A stretch of DNA of 64,000 bases from Streptomyces rimosus. Lineage in GTDB: Bacteria; Actinomycetota; Actinomycetes; Streptomycetales; Streptomycetaceae. The position numbers were made by a program, and so were the translations under genes. The notes under the pieces were generated by a model, which searched no databases, had not been told where the DNA came from, and saw only the letters and a program-made list of their open reading frames with translations. The stretch is taken from contig NZ_CP023688.1 in assembly GCF_008704655.1 (NCBI RefSeq), forward strand, positions 434,001 through 498,000. Direction: 5' to 3'. Below, piece by piece: positions 1 to 9,370 of the stretch (its first letter is position 1; each line of letters starts with the position of its first letter).

Positions 1-3000
1 CGCCAACCACGCCTGGATCACACCCAGCGCCTCGGCCGCCACAGCGTGAACGGACTCCACCGTCCCCGCGGCCCCGGCCGTCGGCACCATCAGCACCGCA
101 CCCGGTACACCGCCCGCCGCCAAGGACTCCAGGTCCGCGTACTGCTCGAACGACGAGTCCGCGAGGGAACCGAGCACCGCGACGGTCTCCCCGGCCCCGG
201 CCGAGGGAAGCCGTACGGGGTTCCACTGGAGCCGGAACAGCGCGTCGCGGCCCACCGTGTTGGTGCCGCTCTCCCACTGGTCCGCGGAGACCGCCCGCAC
301 GACGAGCGCGCCGATGGAGGCGACGGGCCCGCCCGCGGTGTCGGCGACGTCCACGGAGACCGTGTCGGCGTCGTGCCGGGTGATCCGCACCCGTACCGCC
401 GCGGCGCCGGAGGCGTGCAGCGAGACGCCCTCCCAGGAGAAGGGCACGACCTGCCCGTGCGTTCCGTCGACGTTGACGATGTGCAGGGCCGCGTCGAACA
501 GCGCCGGGTGCAGGCCGTAACCGGGCGCGTCGCCCTCGGCCTCCTCGGGCAGGGCGACCTCGGCGAAGACCTCGTCGCCCCGGCGCCACGCGGCGCGCAG
601 GCCCTGGAAGTGCGGGCCGTAGTCGAATCCGCGGGCGGCCAGGCCCGGGTAGAGGCCGGTCAGGTCGACGGGCTCGGCGTCGGCGGGCGGCCAGGACGCG
701 GCGAAGTCGATGTCGGTCGCGGGCGGCTGCGGGCCGGTGGAGAGTGTACCGGTGGCGTGCTGCACCCACGGGTGGTCGCCGTCGCCCTCCGCCCTGGAGC
801 GCGCGCTGAACGTGCGGCGGCCCGTCTCGTCGGCGGGGCCCACGCGCAGTTGGAGGTGCACGCCGCCGTGTTCGGGCAGGACGAGCGGGGTGGCCAGGGT
901 CAGTTCGTCCACGCGGTCGCAGCCCGCCTCGTCGGCGGCGCGGATCGCGAGTTCGACGAATGCCGTGCCCGGCAGCAGCACCGCGCCCATGACGGCGTGT
1001 CCGGCCAGCCAGGGGTGGGAGGCGAGCGACAGGCGCGTGGTGAACAGCAGGCCGTCGCCGTCGGGCAGTTCCAGGGCGGCGCTGAGCAGGGGGTGTCCGG
1101 CCGCCGCGAGACCGGCGGCGCCGAGGTCCCCGGTACGGGCCGGGTCGGGGGTCGGCCAGAACCGCTGGTGCTGGAAGGCGTACGTCGGCAGGTCGACGGC
1201 GTGCGCGTCCCGGCCGGAGAGGAACGCGGACCAGTCGATGCCGGCGCCGTGTACGTGCAGTTCCGTCAGCGCCGCCAGGAGCGTCGTCTCCTCGGCGCGG
1301 TCCTTGCGCAGGACGGGGACGAGAACGGCCTCCTCGGAAGTGCTGCCGTCGGCGGCGCCGTCCGGCAGCGACTCGCGTGCCATCGCCGACAGCGTGCCGT
1401 CGGGCCCCAGCTCCAGGAAGCGCGTCACGCCCTGCGCGCGCAGGGCGCGGACGCCGTCGGCGAACCGTACCGCCGCGCGGACGTGGGTCACCCAGTATTC
1501 GGGGGTGCGCAGCTGGTCGGGGGTGGCGAGTTCGCCGGTGACGTTCGATACGACGGCCAGTTCCGGTTCGCCGTAGGAAAGGCCCTCGGCGACGGCCCGG
1601 AATTCCTCCAGCATCGGGTCCATGAGCGGCGAGTGGAAGGCGTGCGAGACCCGGAGGCGGGTGGTTTTGCGGCCCTCCTCCTCGAAGTGCCGCGCGATCG
1701 CGAGTACGGCTTCCTCGGCGCCCGAGATCACAACCGACGACGGGCCGTTGATCGCCGCGATCGACACCTCTTGCGTCAGCTGCGGAAGGACCTCCTCCTC
1801 CGTGGCGCGGATCGCCACCATCGCCCCGCCGGCGGGCAGCGCCTGCATGAGACGGCCGCGGGCCGCCACCAGCGCACAGGCGTCGGGCAGCGAGAACACC
1901 CCGGCGACATGCGCGGCGGCGATCTCGCCGACGGAGTGCCCGGCCACGTACTGCGGCCGTACGCCCCAGGTCTCCACGAGCCGGAAGAGGGCCACCTCGA
2001 TGGCGAACAGCGCGGCCTGCGCGTAGGCCGTCTGGTTCAGCAGCTCGGCGTCCTCGCCCCAGACGACCTCTCGCAAGGGGCGGTCCAGGTGCTCGTCCAG
2101 GGCGGCGCACACGGCGTCGAACGTCTCCGTGAAGGCCGGGTAGCGGTCGTACAACTCCCGTCCCATGCCCAGGCGTTGTGAGCCCTGGCCCGAGAAGAGG
2201 ACGGCGTCCGGGCCGGTCCGGGCGGTGCCGGTGGCCACGGCGGGGTCGGGCTCGCCCGCGGCCAGTGCGGCCAGGGCGCGCAGTGCGGCGCCGTGGTCGT
2301 CGGCGCGGACGGCCGCGCGGTGGGGGAAGGCCGTGCGGTGCGTCATCAGCGTGCACGCGGTGTCCGTGAGCCGGGGCGCGGGCTCGCGGCCGAGGTGGGC
2401 GTGCAGGCGGGCCGCCTGGGCGCGCAGGGCGCTCTCGGTCTTGGCGGAGAGCAGCAGCGGTGCCGGCCCGTCGGGAGCGGTGCCGGGCGCTTCGGATTCC
2501 GTGGCCGAGGGCAGCTCCAGGACCACGTGCGCGTTGGTGCCGCTGATGCCGAACGCGGAGACGGCGCTGCGCCGGGGGCGGCCGGTCTCGGGCCAGTCGG
2601 TGTTCTCGGCGAGCAGTTCGACGGCGCCCGCGGTCCAGTCGACGTGCCCGGTGGGCTCGTCGAGGTGGAGGGTGCGCGGCAGTACGCCGTGCCGCATCGC
2701 CAGGACCATCTTCATCACGCCCGCCACACCGGCGGCGGCCTGGGTGTGTCCGAGGTTGGACTTCACCGCGCCCAGCAGCAGCGGCTGCTCGGCCGGCCGG
2801 CCCTGGCCGTAGGTGGCGAGGAGCGCCTGGGCCTCGATCGGGTCGCCGAGCGTGGTGCCGGTGCCGTGCGCCTCCACGGCGTCGACCTCGGAGGCGTCCA
2901 GCTGGGCGTTGGCCAGAGCCTGGCGGATGACCCGCTGCTGGGACGGGCCGCTGGGGGCGCTCAGGCCGTTGGACGCGCCGTCCTGGTTGACGGCGGAGCC

Positions 3001-3793
3001 GCGGACCACGGCCAGCACCTGGTGGCCGTTGCGGCGGGCGTCGCTGAGCCGTTCCACGAGCAGCAGGCCGACGCCCTCGCTCCAGCCGGTGCCGTCGGCG
3101 GCGGCCGCGAACGGCTTGCAGCGGCCGTCGGGGGACAGTCCCCGCTGCCGGGCGAACTCCACGAAGGAGGACGGGGTGGACATCACCGTCACACCGCCCG
3201 CGACCGCGAGGGAGCACTCGCCCTGGCGCAGCGCCTGGGCCGCCATGTGGAGGGCCACCAGCGAGGAGGAGCACGCGGTGTCCACCGTGACGGCCGGTCC
3301 TTCGAAGCCGAAGGTGTAGGAGACGCGGCCGGAGACGACGCTCATCGCGTTACCGGTGATCCGGTGGCCGCCGGAGTCGTCCTGGGCCGCGTCCAGGACC
3401 GTGCCGTAGTCCTGGGTGTTGGTGCCGGCGAAGACGCCGGTGCTGCTGCCGCGCAGCGTCTCCGGGTCGATACCGGCCTGTTCCAGGACTTCCCAGGTGG
3501 TTTCCAGGAGCAGCCGCTGCTGGGGGTCCATGGTGAGGGCCTCGCGCGGCGAGATGCCGAAGAAGTCCGCGTCGAAGCCGGCCACGCCGTCCAGGAAGCC
3601 GCCGTCGCGGGTGTAGCTGGTGCCCTGGTGGTCGGGGTCGGGGTGGTAGATCCGGTCCAGGTCCCAGCCCCGGTCGGCGGGCATCCGGGTGATGGCGTCG
3701 CCGCCCTCGGCGAGCAGGCGCCACAGGGCCTCGGGCGAGTCCACCCCGCCGGGGAAGCGGCAGGCCATGCCGACGATCGCCACCGGTTCGTCG
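1..3793 (-). other. PKS module 2 (partial): KS-AT(malonyl)-DH-...
   Basis: The KS has TACSSSL. The AT has GHSVGE and HAFH (about 1632-1643), so malonyl-CoA is expected. The DH shows the HxxxGxxxxP motif (HAVMGAVLLP, about 970-1000) and the second-motif Asp (LFDAALH), so it should be active. The sequence ends in the structural part that precedes the KR, so the KR itself is not visible. A DH-KR module here would install the first conjugated double bond (C24=C25 in rimocidin numbering). Confidence 0.82.
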
Positions 3794-6700
3794 AGGGCGG
3801 CGGCCGACGCCTGGACGACCGTGGCGGGGCCGGCGGCGCCCAGGACCTCGGAGCGCAGATACGCGGCGACCGCGACGGTGGAGGGGTGGTCGTACAGCAG
3901 GGTGGCGGGCAGCCGCAGGCCGGTGGCGGCGGAGAGCCGGTTGCGCAGGTCGACCGACATCAGCGAGTCGAAGCCCTGCTCGCGGAAGGCGCGCTGGACG
4001 TCGACGGTGTCCGGCGAGGGGTGTCCGAGGACCTTCGCGGCTTCTTCCCTGACCGTGGTGACGAGGGCCTGTTCCTGCTCGGCGGGCGGCAGGGCGGCGA
4101 TCCGGTCGCGCAGGGGGGAGCGTTCCCGGCGCGGGCCGTCCGCGGGGCCGAGCGCGCGGCGGGCCTCGGGCAGGTCGCCGATGAGGGGGCTGGGGCGGAC
4201 GGCGGTCAGGGCCGGGGCGTACGCGCTCCAGTCGATGTCGGCCACGGTCACGTGCGTCATGTCCTGGGCGAGGGCCTGGCGCAGGGCGGCGAGTGCGGGG
4301 GCCGCGGCCATGGGCAGCAGTCCGTCGCGGCTCAGCCGGTCGGCCGCGTCGCTGTCGGTGGCCATGCCCTCGCCCGCCCAGGGGCCCCAGGACACGGAGG
4401 TGGCCGGGAGGCCCTGTTGGCGGCGGTGTGCGGCAAGGGCGTCCAGGTGGGCGTTGGCGGCGGCGTAGCCGGCCTGTCCGGCGTTGCCCAGGACGCCGAC
4501 GATCGAGGAGAACAGGACGAAGAGGTCCAGGTCCATGCCCTGGGTGAGGTCGTGCAGGTGCTGTGCGGCGCGCGCCTTGGGGCGCAGTACGGTCTCGAAG
4601 CGCTCGGGGGTGAGCGCGGCCAGTACACCGTCGTCCAGGACGCCCGCGGCGTGCACGACGCCGGTCAGCGGCAGCTCCGGCGGGATGTCCGCGAGGACGG
4701 CCGCCAGCGCTTCGCGGTCGGCGGCGTCGCAGGCGGCGAGGGTGACCTTGACGCCCCGGTCGGTGAGCGCGGCGGCGAGTTCCTGGGCGCCGGGGGCCTG
4801 CGGGCCGCGGCGGCCGGTGAGCACGAGGTGTTCGGCCCCGGCGTCGGCCAGCCAGTGGGCGAGGTGGCCGCCGAGGGCGCCGGTGCCGCCGGTGACCAGG
4901 ACGGTGCCGTGGATGCTCCACCGGGCGCCGGTGTCGCCGCCTGGGGCGATCCTTTCCAGGCGGCGGGCGAAGGTCCCGGCCGGGCGGATCGCGACCTGGT
5001 CCTCTTCCGAGGCGAGGGCGTCCAGCAGCGCGGAGACGGCGCGCCGGTCCAGGTTCTCGGGGAGGTCGACGAGGCCGCCCCAGCTCTGCGGCGCTTCCAG
5101 GGCGGCCACCCGGCCCAGGCCCCAGATCTGAGCCTGTACGGGGCTGTCGAGCGCGTCGTGCCGGTCGACGGCGACGGCGCCGCGGGTCGCGCACCACAGC
5201 GGCGCCTGGACGCCCGCGCTCTCCAGGGCGTGCAGCAGTGTGGTGGTGGCGGCCAGGCCGCGGGGCACGGAGGGCAGGTCCGGGTGGGGCCGCTCGTCCA
5301 GGGCCAGGAGGGAGAGCACGCCGTCGAGCGGGGTGTCGGGCCAGGCGATGGGCGCGTCGGGGTCGTGGTCGGCGGGCAGTTCGCGTACGTCGGTGTGCAG
5401 GCCCAGGTCGTGCAGCGCGTCCAGGAGGCGGGCGGTCCACGGGTCGTCGGTGCCGCCTTCGGGCAGGACGACGAGCCAGTGGCCGGTGGCGGCGGGGCCG
5501 CCGGAGGCGGTGCGCGGGGTCCAGTGGACGCGGTAGCTGAAACGGTCCGCGGCGGCCTGCGTCCTGCGCTGCCGGTGCCAGGAGGAGAGGGTGGGCAGGA
5601 GGCTGCCGAGGGAGTCCGCCTCGCTGCCGTCGATGGCCAGGACGGCCGAGAGTTCCTGGAGGTCCTCGCGTTCGACGGCCGCCCAGAAGCCGGCCTCGCC
5701 CGCTTCGGCGGCGGCCGTCTGCTCCTCGTCGCGGCCGGCCGGGTCCAGCCAGTACCACTGGCGCTGGAAGGCGTACGTGGGCAGGTCGACGTGCGAGGTG
5801 CCGGGCGCGCCCAAGCAGGCGGTCCAGTCGACACGCTCGCCGTGCGCGAAGGCGGTGGCGACGGCCTCGGTGAGGGCGTGCGCCTCGGGGCGTCCGGTGC
5901 GCAGCAGCGGGACGAGCACGGGCGCTTCGAGGGTGGTCAGGCTGTCCTGGACCATGGGCGTCAGGACGCCGCCGGGGCCGATCTCCACGTACGTGGTGAC
6001 GCCTTCGGCTTCGAGGGTGCGGACCGCGGCGCAGAAGCGCACCGCTTCGCGGACCTGCCGTACCCAGTAGTCGGGCGAGCGCAGGTCCTCCTCGGCGGCG
6101 AGCGCGCCGGTCACCGTGGACACGACGGGGATACGGGGCGCGTGGAAGGTCAGGCCGCGCGCGACGCGCCGGAATTCCTCCAGCATGCCGTCCATGTGCG
6201 GGGAGTGGAAGGCGTGGCTGACCCGCAGCCGCTTGGTGCGGCGGCCCTGCGCCGCCCAGTGCTCCGCGATCTCGGCCACGGCCTGCTCGTCGCCCGAAAT
6301 GACGGTGGAGTCGGGCCCGTTGGCGGCTGCCAGGGCCACGTTCTCGCGGTCCGCGAGGTGGCCTCGTATCTCCTCCTCGGTGGCCTGGATCGCCACCATC
6401 GCGCCGCCTTCGGGCAGCGCCTGCATCAGGGTGCCGCGCGCGGCGACCAGCCGTGCGGCGTCCTGGAGGGTCAGTACGCCGCTGACGTGGGCGGCGGTCA
6501 GCTCGCCGATGGAGTGTCCGGCGACGAACCGGGGCGCCATGCCCCAGGATTCGACCAGCCGGAACAGGGCGGTCTCCAGGGCGAACAGGGCGGTCTGCGT
6601 GTAGGCGGTGCGGTCCAGCAGGGCGGCCTCGTCACTGCCTTCCCCGGCGAAGACGATGTCGCGCAGCGGCCGGTCCAGGTGCGGGTCGAGTTCCGCGCAC

Positions 6701-8484
6701 ACCGCGTCGAAGGCCGCGGCGAACACGGGGTACGCCGCGTACAGCTCGCGTCCCATGCCGGCGCGCTGCGAGCCCTGTCCGGCGAAGAGGAACGCGGTGG
6801 GGGCGTTGACGGCGACGCCGCCGGCCAGGCCGGTGGCGGTACGGCCGGCGGCCAGCGCGTCCAGGCCGCTGAGCAGCGCTTCCCGGTCGTCCGCGACGAC
6901 GACCGCGCGGTGCTCCATGAGCGTACGGCTGCTCGCGAGGGCGCGTGCGACCGCGGCCGGTTCCAGGTCGGCCCGGTCCCGCAGGTGGCGGCCGAGCCGT
7001 TCGGCCTGGGCGCGCAGGGCCTCTTCGGTGCGGGCGGACAGGACCAGGGGCAGCGCGCCCGGCCGGGCGGCCGGTTCGGGGGCCGGTGTGGCGTCCTGGG
7101 CGGGTGCCTGCTCCAGGATGACGTGGGCGTTGGTGCCGCTGATGCCGAACGAGGAGACGGCGGCGCGGCGGGGCCGGTCGGCGCTCGGCCAGGGCTCGGG
7201 CTCCGCGAGGAGTCTGGCGTTGCCCTCGCTCCAGTCGACGTGCCCGGTGGGCTCGTCCAGGTGCAGGGTCCTGGGCAGCTGCCCGTGCCGCATCGCCAGG
7301 ACCATCTTCATCACGCCCGCGATACCGGCGGCGGCCTGGGTGTGCCCGATGTTGGACTTCATGGCGCCGATCAGCACGGGCCGGTCGGCGGGGCGCTGCT
7401 GTCCGTACGTGGCCAGCAGCGCGTGCGCCTCCACGGGGTCGCCGAGGGTGGTGCCGGTGCCGTGCGCCTCCACGGCGTCGATGTCCGCGGCGGCCAGCCC
7501 GGCTCCGGTGAGCGCCTGACGGATGACGCGTTGCTGCGAGGGGCCGTTGGGGGCGGTCAGGCCGTTGGACGCGCCGTCCTGGTTGACGGCCGAGCCCTTC
7601 AGTACGGCGAGTACGGGATGGCCGTTGCGTACCGCGTCCGACAGCCGCTCGACGCACAGCATGCCGACGCCCTCGCTCCAGCCGGTGCCGTCGGCGGCGG
7701 CCGCAAACGGCTTGCAGCGGCCGTCGGGCGCCAGGCCGCGCTGGCGGGAGAACTCCACGAAGATCTTCGGCGTGGACATCACGGTCGCGCCGCCCACCAG
7801 GGCCATGGAGCACTCGCCGCGCCGCAGCGCATGCGCGGCCAGGTGCAGGGCGACCAGCGACGAGGAGCAGGCCGTGTCCACGGTCAGCGCGGGGCCCTCC
7901 AGGCCCAGCACGTAGGAGATCCGGCCGGAGGCGATGCTGATGTGGTTGCCGGTCAGCAGGTGCCCGCCGACCTCGTCGGCGCGCCGGCCGCCCTCGGTGT
8001 CGTACTCCCCGTGGCCGGTGCCGACGAACACGCCGGTGCTGCTGCCCGCGAGGGATTCCGGGTCGATGCCGGCGCGTTCGACGGCTTCCCACGCGGTCTC
8101 CAGCAGCAGCCGCTGCTGGGGGTCCATGGCCAGCGCCTCGCGCGGGGAGATCCCGAAGAAGCCGGGGTCGAACTCGCCCGCCTCGTGCAGGAACCCGCCC
8201 TCACGGGCGTAGGTGGTGCCCTGGTGGGACGGCTCGGGGTGGTAGAGCGTGTCCAGGTCCCAGCCGCGGTTGCGGGGGAAGGAGGAGATCGCGTCGACGC
8301 CGTCCCGCAGCAGGTCCCAGAGGTCTTCCGGGGACCGGACGCCGCCGGGGAAGCGGCAGGCCATCGAGACGATCGCGATGGGCTCGCGCTGCTTCGCCTC
8401 GGTCTCGTCCAACTGCTGACGGGTCTCGTGGAGGTCCGCGATCGCGCGCTTGAGGTACTCGCGCAGCTTCTCCTCGTTCGACAT
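1..8484 (-). CDS. Type I modular PKS, probable modules 1-4 protein of a tetraene macrolide (3' end beyond window)
   Basis: The start is the ATG at 8484, opening a charged N-terminal docking helix (MSNEEKLREYLKR...). The visible 2828 codons hold one complete module and most of a second. Order by residue: KS 32-460, AT 562-860, KR dimerisation element about 925-975, KR 1189-1369, ACP 1459-1545, KS 1564-1990, AT 2091-2388, DH 2464-2735, then the reading frame leaves the window. The first KS has the normal active-site Cys (TACSSSL), so it is not a KSQ loading domain and a separate loading protein is needed, as with NysA or PimS0. KR-only then DH-KR is the order expected for the lactone oxygen carbon followed by the first polyene double bond. 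By analogy with PimS1 the full protein should carry four modules, but only two are visible. It lies downstream of the TE gene, behind a hairpin and with its own putative operator, so it is probably a separate transcript. Confidence 0.93.
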   Translation of the reverse strand, partial: MSNEEKLREYLKRAIADLHETRQQLDETEAKQREPIAIVSMACRFPGGVRSPEDLWDLLRDGVDAISSFPRNRGWDLDTLYHPEPSHQGTTYAREGGFLHEAGEFDPGFFGISPREALAMDPQQRLLLETAWEAVERAGIDPESLAGSSTGVFVGTGHGEYDTEGGRRADEVGGHLLTGNHISIASGRISYVLGLEGPALTVDTACSSSLVALHLAAHALRRGECSMALVGGATVMSTPKIFVEFSRQRGLAPDGRCKPFAAAADGTGWSEGVGMLCVERLSDAVRNGHPVLAVLKGSAVNQDGASNGLTAPNGPSQQRVIRQALTGAGLAAADIDAVEAHGTGTTLGDPVEAHALLATYGQQRPADRPVLIGAMKSNIGHTQAAAGIAGVMKMVLAMRHGQLPRTLHLDEPTGHVDWSEGNARLLAEPEPWPSADRPRRAAVSSFGISGTNAHVILEQAPAQDATPAPEPAARPGALPLVLSARTEEALRAQAERLGRHLRDRADLEPAAVARALASSRTLMEHRAVVVADDREALLSGLDALAAGRTATGLAGGVAVNAPTAFLFAGQGSQRAGMGRELYAAYPVFAAAFDAVCAELDPHLDRPLRDIVFAGEGSDEAALLDRTAYTQTALFALETALFRLVESWGMAPRFVAGHSIGELTAAHVSGVLTLQDAARLVAARGTLMQALPEGGAMVAIQATEEEIRGHLADRENVALAAANGPDSTVISGDEQAVAEIAEHWAAQGRRTKRLRVSHAFHSPHMDGMLEEFRRVARGLTFHAPRIPVVSTVTGALAAEEDLRSPDYWVRQVREAVRFCAAVRTLEAEGVTTYVEIGPGGVLTPMVQDSLTTLEAPVLVPLLRTGRPEAHALTEAVATAFAHGERVDWTACLGAPGTSHVDLPTYAFQRQWYWLDPAGRDEEQTAAAEAGEAGFWAAVEREDLQELSAVLAIDGSEADSLGSLLPTLSSWHRQRRTQAAADRFSYRVHWTPRTASGGPAATGHWLVVLPEGGTDDPWTARLLDALHDLGLHTDVRELPADHDPDAPIAWPDTPLDGVLSLLALDERPHPDLPSVPRGLAATTTLLHALESAGVQAPLWCATRGAVAVDRHDALDSPVQAQIWGLGRVAALEAPQSWGGLVDLPENLDRRAVSALLDALASEEDQVAIRPAGTFARRLERIAPGGDTGARWSIHGTVLVTGGTGALGGHLAHWLADAGAEHLVLTGRRGPQAPGAQELAAALTDRGVKVTLAACDAADREALAAVLADIPPELPLTGVVHAAGVLDDGVLAALTPERFETVLRPKARAAQHLHDLTQGMDLDLFVLFSSIVGVLGNAGQAGYAAANAHLDALAAHRRQQGLPATSVSWGPWAGEGMATDSDAADRLSRDGLLPMAAAPALAALRQALAQDMTHVTVADIDWSAYAPALTAVRPSPLIGDLPEARRALGPADGPRRERSPLRDRIAALPPAEQEQALVTTVREEAAKVLGHPSPDTVDVQRAFREQGFDSLMSVDLRNRLSAATGLRLPATLLYDHPSTVAVAAYLRSEVLGAAGPATVVQASAAALDEPVAIVGMACRFPGGVDSPEALWRLLAEGGDAITRMPADRGWDLDRIYHPDPDHQGTSYTRDGGFLDGVAGFDADFFGISPREALTMDPQQRLLLETTWEVLEQAGIDPETLRGSSTGVFAGTNTQDYGTVLDAAQDDSGGHRITGNAMSVVSGRVSYTFGFEGPAVTVDTACSSSLVALHMAAQALRQGECSLAVAGGVTVMSTPSSFVEFARQRGLSPDGRCKPFAAAADGTGWSEGVGLLLVERLSDARRNGHQVLAVVRGSAVNQDGASNGLSAPSGPSQQRVIRQALANAQLDASEVDAVEAHGTGTTLGDPIEAQALLATYGQGRPAEQPLLLGAVKSNLGHTQAAAGVAGVMKMVLAMRHGVLPRTLHLDEPTGHVDWTAGAVELLAENTDWPETGRPRRSAVSAFGISGTNAHVVLELPSATESEAPGTAPDGPAPLLLSAKTESALRAQAARLHAHLGREPAPRLTDTACTLMTHRTAFPHRAAVRADDHGAALRALAALAAGEPDPAVATGTARTGPDAVLFSGQGSQRLGMGRELYDRYPAFTETFDAVCAALDEHLDRPLREVVWGEDAELLNQTAYAQAALFAIEVALFRLVETWGVRPQYVAGHSVGEIAAAHVAGVFSLPDACALVAARGRLMQALPAGGAMVAIRATEEEVLPQLTQEVSIAAINGPSSVVISGAEEAVLAIARHFEEEGRKTTRLRVSHAFHSPLMDPMLEEFRAVAEGLSYGEPELAVVSNVTGELATPDQLRTPEYWVTHVRAAVRFADGVRALRAQGVTRFLELGPDGTLSAMARESLPDGAADGSTSEEAVLVPVLRKDRAEETTLLAALTELHVHGAGIDWSAFLSGRDAHAVDLPTYAFQHQRFWPTPDPARTGDLGAAGLAAAGHPLLSAALELPDGDGLLFTTRLSLASHPWLAGHAVMGAVLLPGTAFVELAIRAADEAGCDRVDELTLATPLVLPEHGGVHLQLRVGPADETGRRTFSARSRAEGDGDHPWVQHATGTLSTGPQPPATDIDFAASWPPADAEPVDLTGLYPGLAARGFDYGPHFQGLRAAWRRGDEVFAEVALPEEAEGDAPGYGLHPALFDAALHIVNVDGTHGQVVPFSWEGVSLHASGAAAVRVRITRHDADTVSVDVADTAGGPVASIGALVVRAVSADQWESGTNTVGRDALFRLQWNPVRLPSAGAGETVAVLGSLADSSFEQYADLESLAAGGVPGAVLMVPTAGAAGTVESVHAVAAEALGVIQAWLA
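3794..8484 (-). other. PKS module 1: docking-KS-AT(malonyl)-KR(B type)-ACP
   Basis: The AT carries GHSIGE (about 6511-6525) and HAFH (about 6205-6216), the malonyl-CoA pair. There is no DH. A KR dimerisation element (FWAAVEREDLQELS...) sits between AT and KR, as is usual in KR-only modules. The KR has an intact GGTGALGG nucleotide motif, a catalytic Tyr (QAGYAAANAHLDA) and the LDD signature of B-type ketoreductases. The ACP serine is in GFDSLMS. In the predicted product this module adds C25-C26 and sets the C27 hydroxyl that closes the lactone. The numbering is inferred from analogy with rimocidin. Confidence 0.85.
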
Positions 8485-8570
8485 CAGGACGCCAATCTTT
8501 CGGTGGGATGCCGGCCCGGGGACCCGACACGCACGTTTGACCGTTGCCCCGCCATCTTCGCCGCGGTGGA

Positions 8571-8586
8571 CTGCGGGTTTCCCTAG
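8571..8586 (-). promoter_or_regulatory. Probable PAS-LuxR (PimM-like) operator upstream of the modules 1-4 PKS
   Basis: On the minus strand the site reads CTAGGGAAACCCGCAG. The published operator consensus for PimM-type PAS-LuxR regulators is CTVGGGAWWTCCCBAG. By eye 14 of 16 positions agree; the departures are the tenth base (C for T) and the thirteenth (G for C). It lies about 87 bp before the ATG at 8484 and on the promoter side of the hairpin at 8602-8639. A PAS-LuxR gene is present in the same cluster at 56067-56810. Binding is inferred. Confidence 0.6.
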
Positions 8587-8601
8587 ATGCGTGCGCGGAT
8601 A

Positions 8602-8639
8602 CGCCCCGGCGGGCGGCCGGATGGCCGCCCGCCGGGGCG
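8602..8639 (-). terminator. Perfect 17-bp hairpin after the TE-containing PKS gene
   Basis: Positions 8602-8618 and 8623-8639 are exact reverse complements with a 4-nt loop (GGAT on the plus strand). The hairpin starts 18 nt past the stop codon at 8658-8660. There is no T-run, as is common for strong actinomycete terminators. It separates the 55.7-8.7 kb PKS transcript from the next PKS gene. Confidence 0.75.
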
Positions 8640-8657
8640 CTGGTCACCGCTGTCGGG

Positions 8658-9370
8658 TCATGCCTGGCCGAGGGTGGCCAGCCAGTCCTTGACGATCTGC
8701 GCGGTCTGCGGGGCGTGGTCGCGGACCATGGAGAAGTGGTCCGCGTCGACGATGCGGACATCGGCCGACGGGAGCATGTCGCTCTTCGTGTCGTCGGGCG
8801 AGACGGCCGCGGTGCCCTCCATGGCGAAGGTCTCCTGGGCGGCGCGGACGATCAGCACGGGAGCGCTGGTGTGCTGGACGTCGAGCTGCCCGAGCAGGCC
8901 CATGTACCGCCCCATCCCGGACAGCCGGGAGTTGGTCACCCGCACCGGGGATTCCTGGTCGGCGAGGAAGTTGCGGTGCATCAGGTTGTCGTAGTCGATG
9001 TCCTCCCGGTCGTCGTGCCGGATGCTGACGGTGTCCAGCAGCACCACGGCCTCGGGCTTGATGCCCCAGGTGCTCTCCAGCAGCCCGGCGGCCACGTAGG
9101 CGTACGCACCGCCGGAGGAGTGTCCGACCAGGATGAAGGGGTTGCCGTCGCTTGCGCGCAGAGCGCTCTCCGCGATGGTCCTGACCGCGCTGGTGGGTGT
9201 GGCGGGCAGCCGTTCCCCGGCGGCGAAGCCGACCAGCGGCAGTGCGCTGACGTGCCGTTCGCCCCGGAAGGACGCGGCGAACCTGGCGTATTCGTGGACA
9301 CCGCCGTTGGCGGTGGGTGTGCTGATGCAGATCAGCCGCGGCTCGGCGGGGCCCTCGGCGAGCGTGGTCG
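8658..9370 (-). other. Thioesterase domain (macrolactone release)
   Basis: This alpha/beta-hydrolase domain follows the last ACP. The nucleophile elbow is GHSSGG, with the serine codon at 9117-9119. A VVLLDTV strand and DADHFSMV near the C terminus supply the likely Asp and His. As in other macrolide PKS, it should transfer the finished chain from the ACP and close the ring through the C27 oxygen. Confidence 0.92.

Noticed and set aside
3350..5834. Long minus-strand frames (3350-5758, 4665-5834) in other frames of the first PKS gene
   Set aside because: They are Arg/Pro-rich frame shadows. The true PKS frame is open from 8484 to the window edge and carries all the domain motifs.
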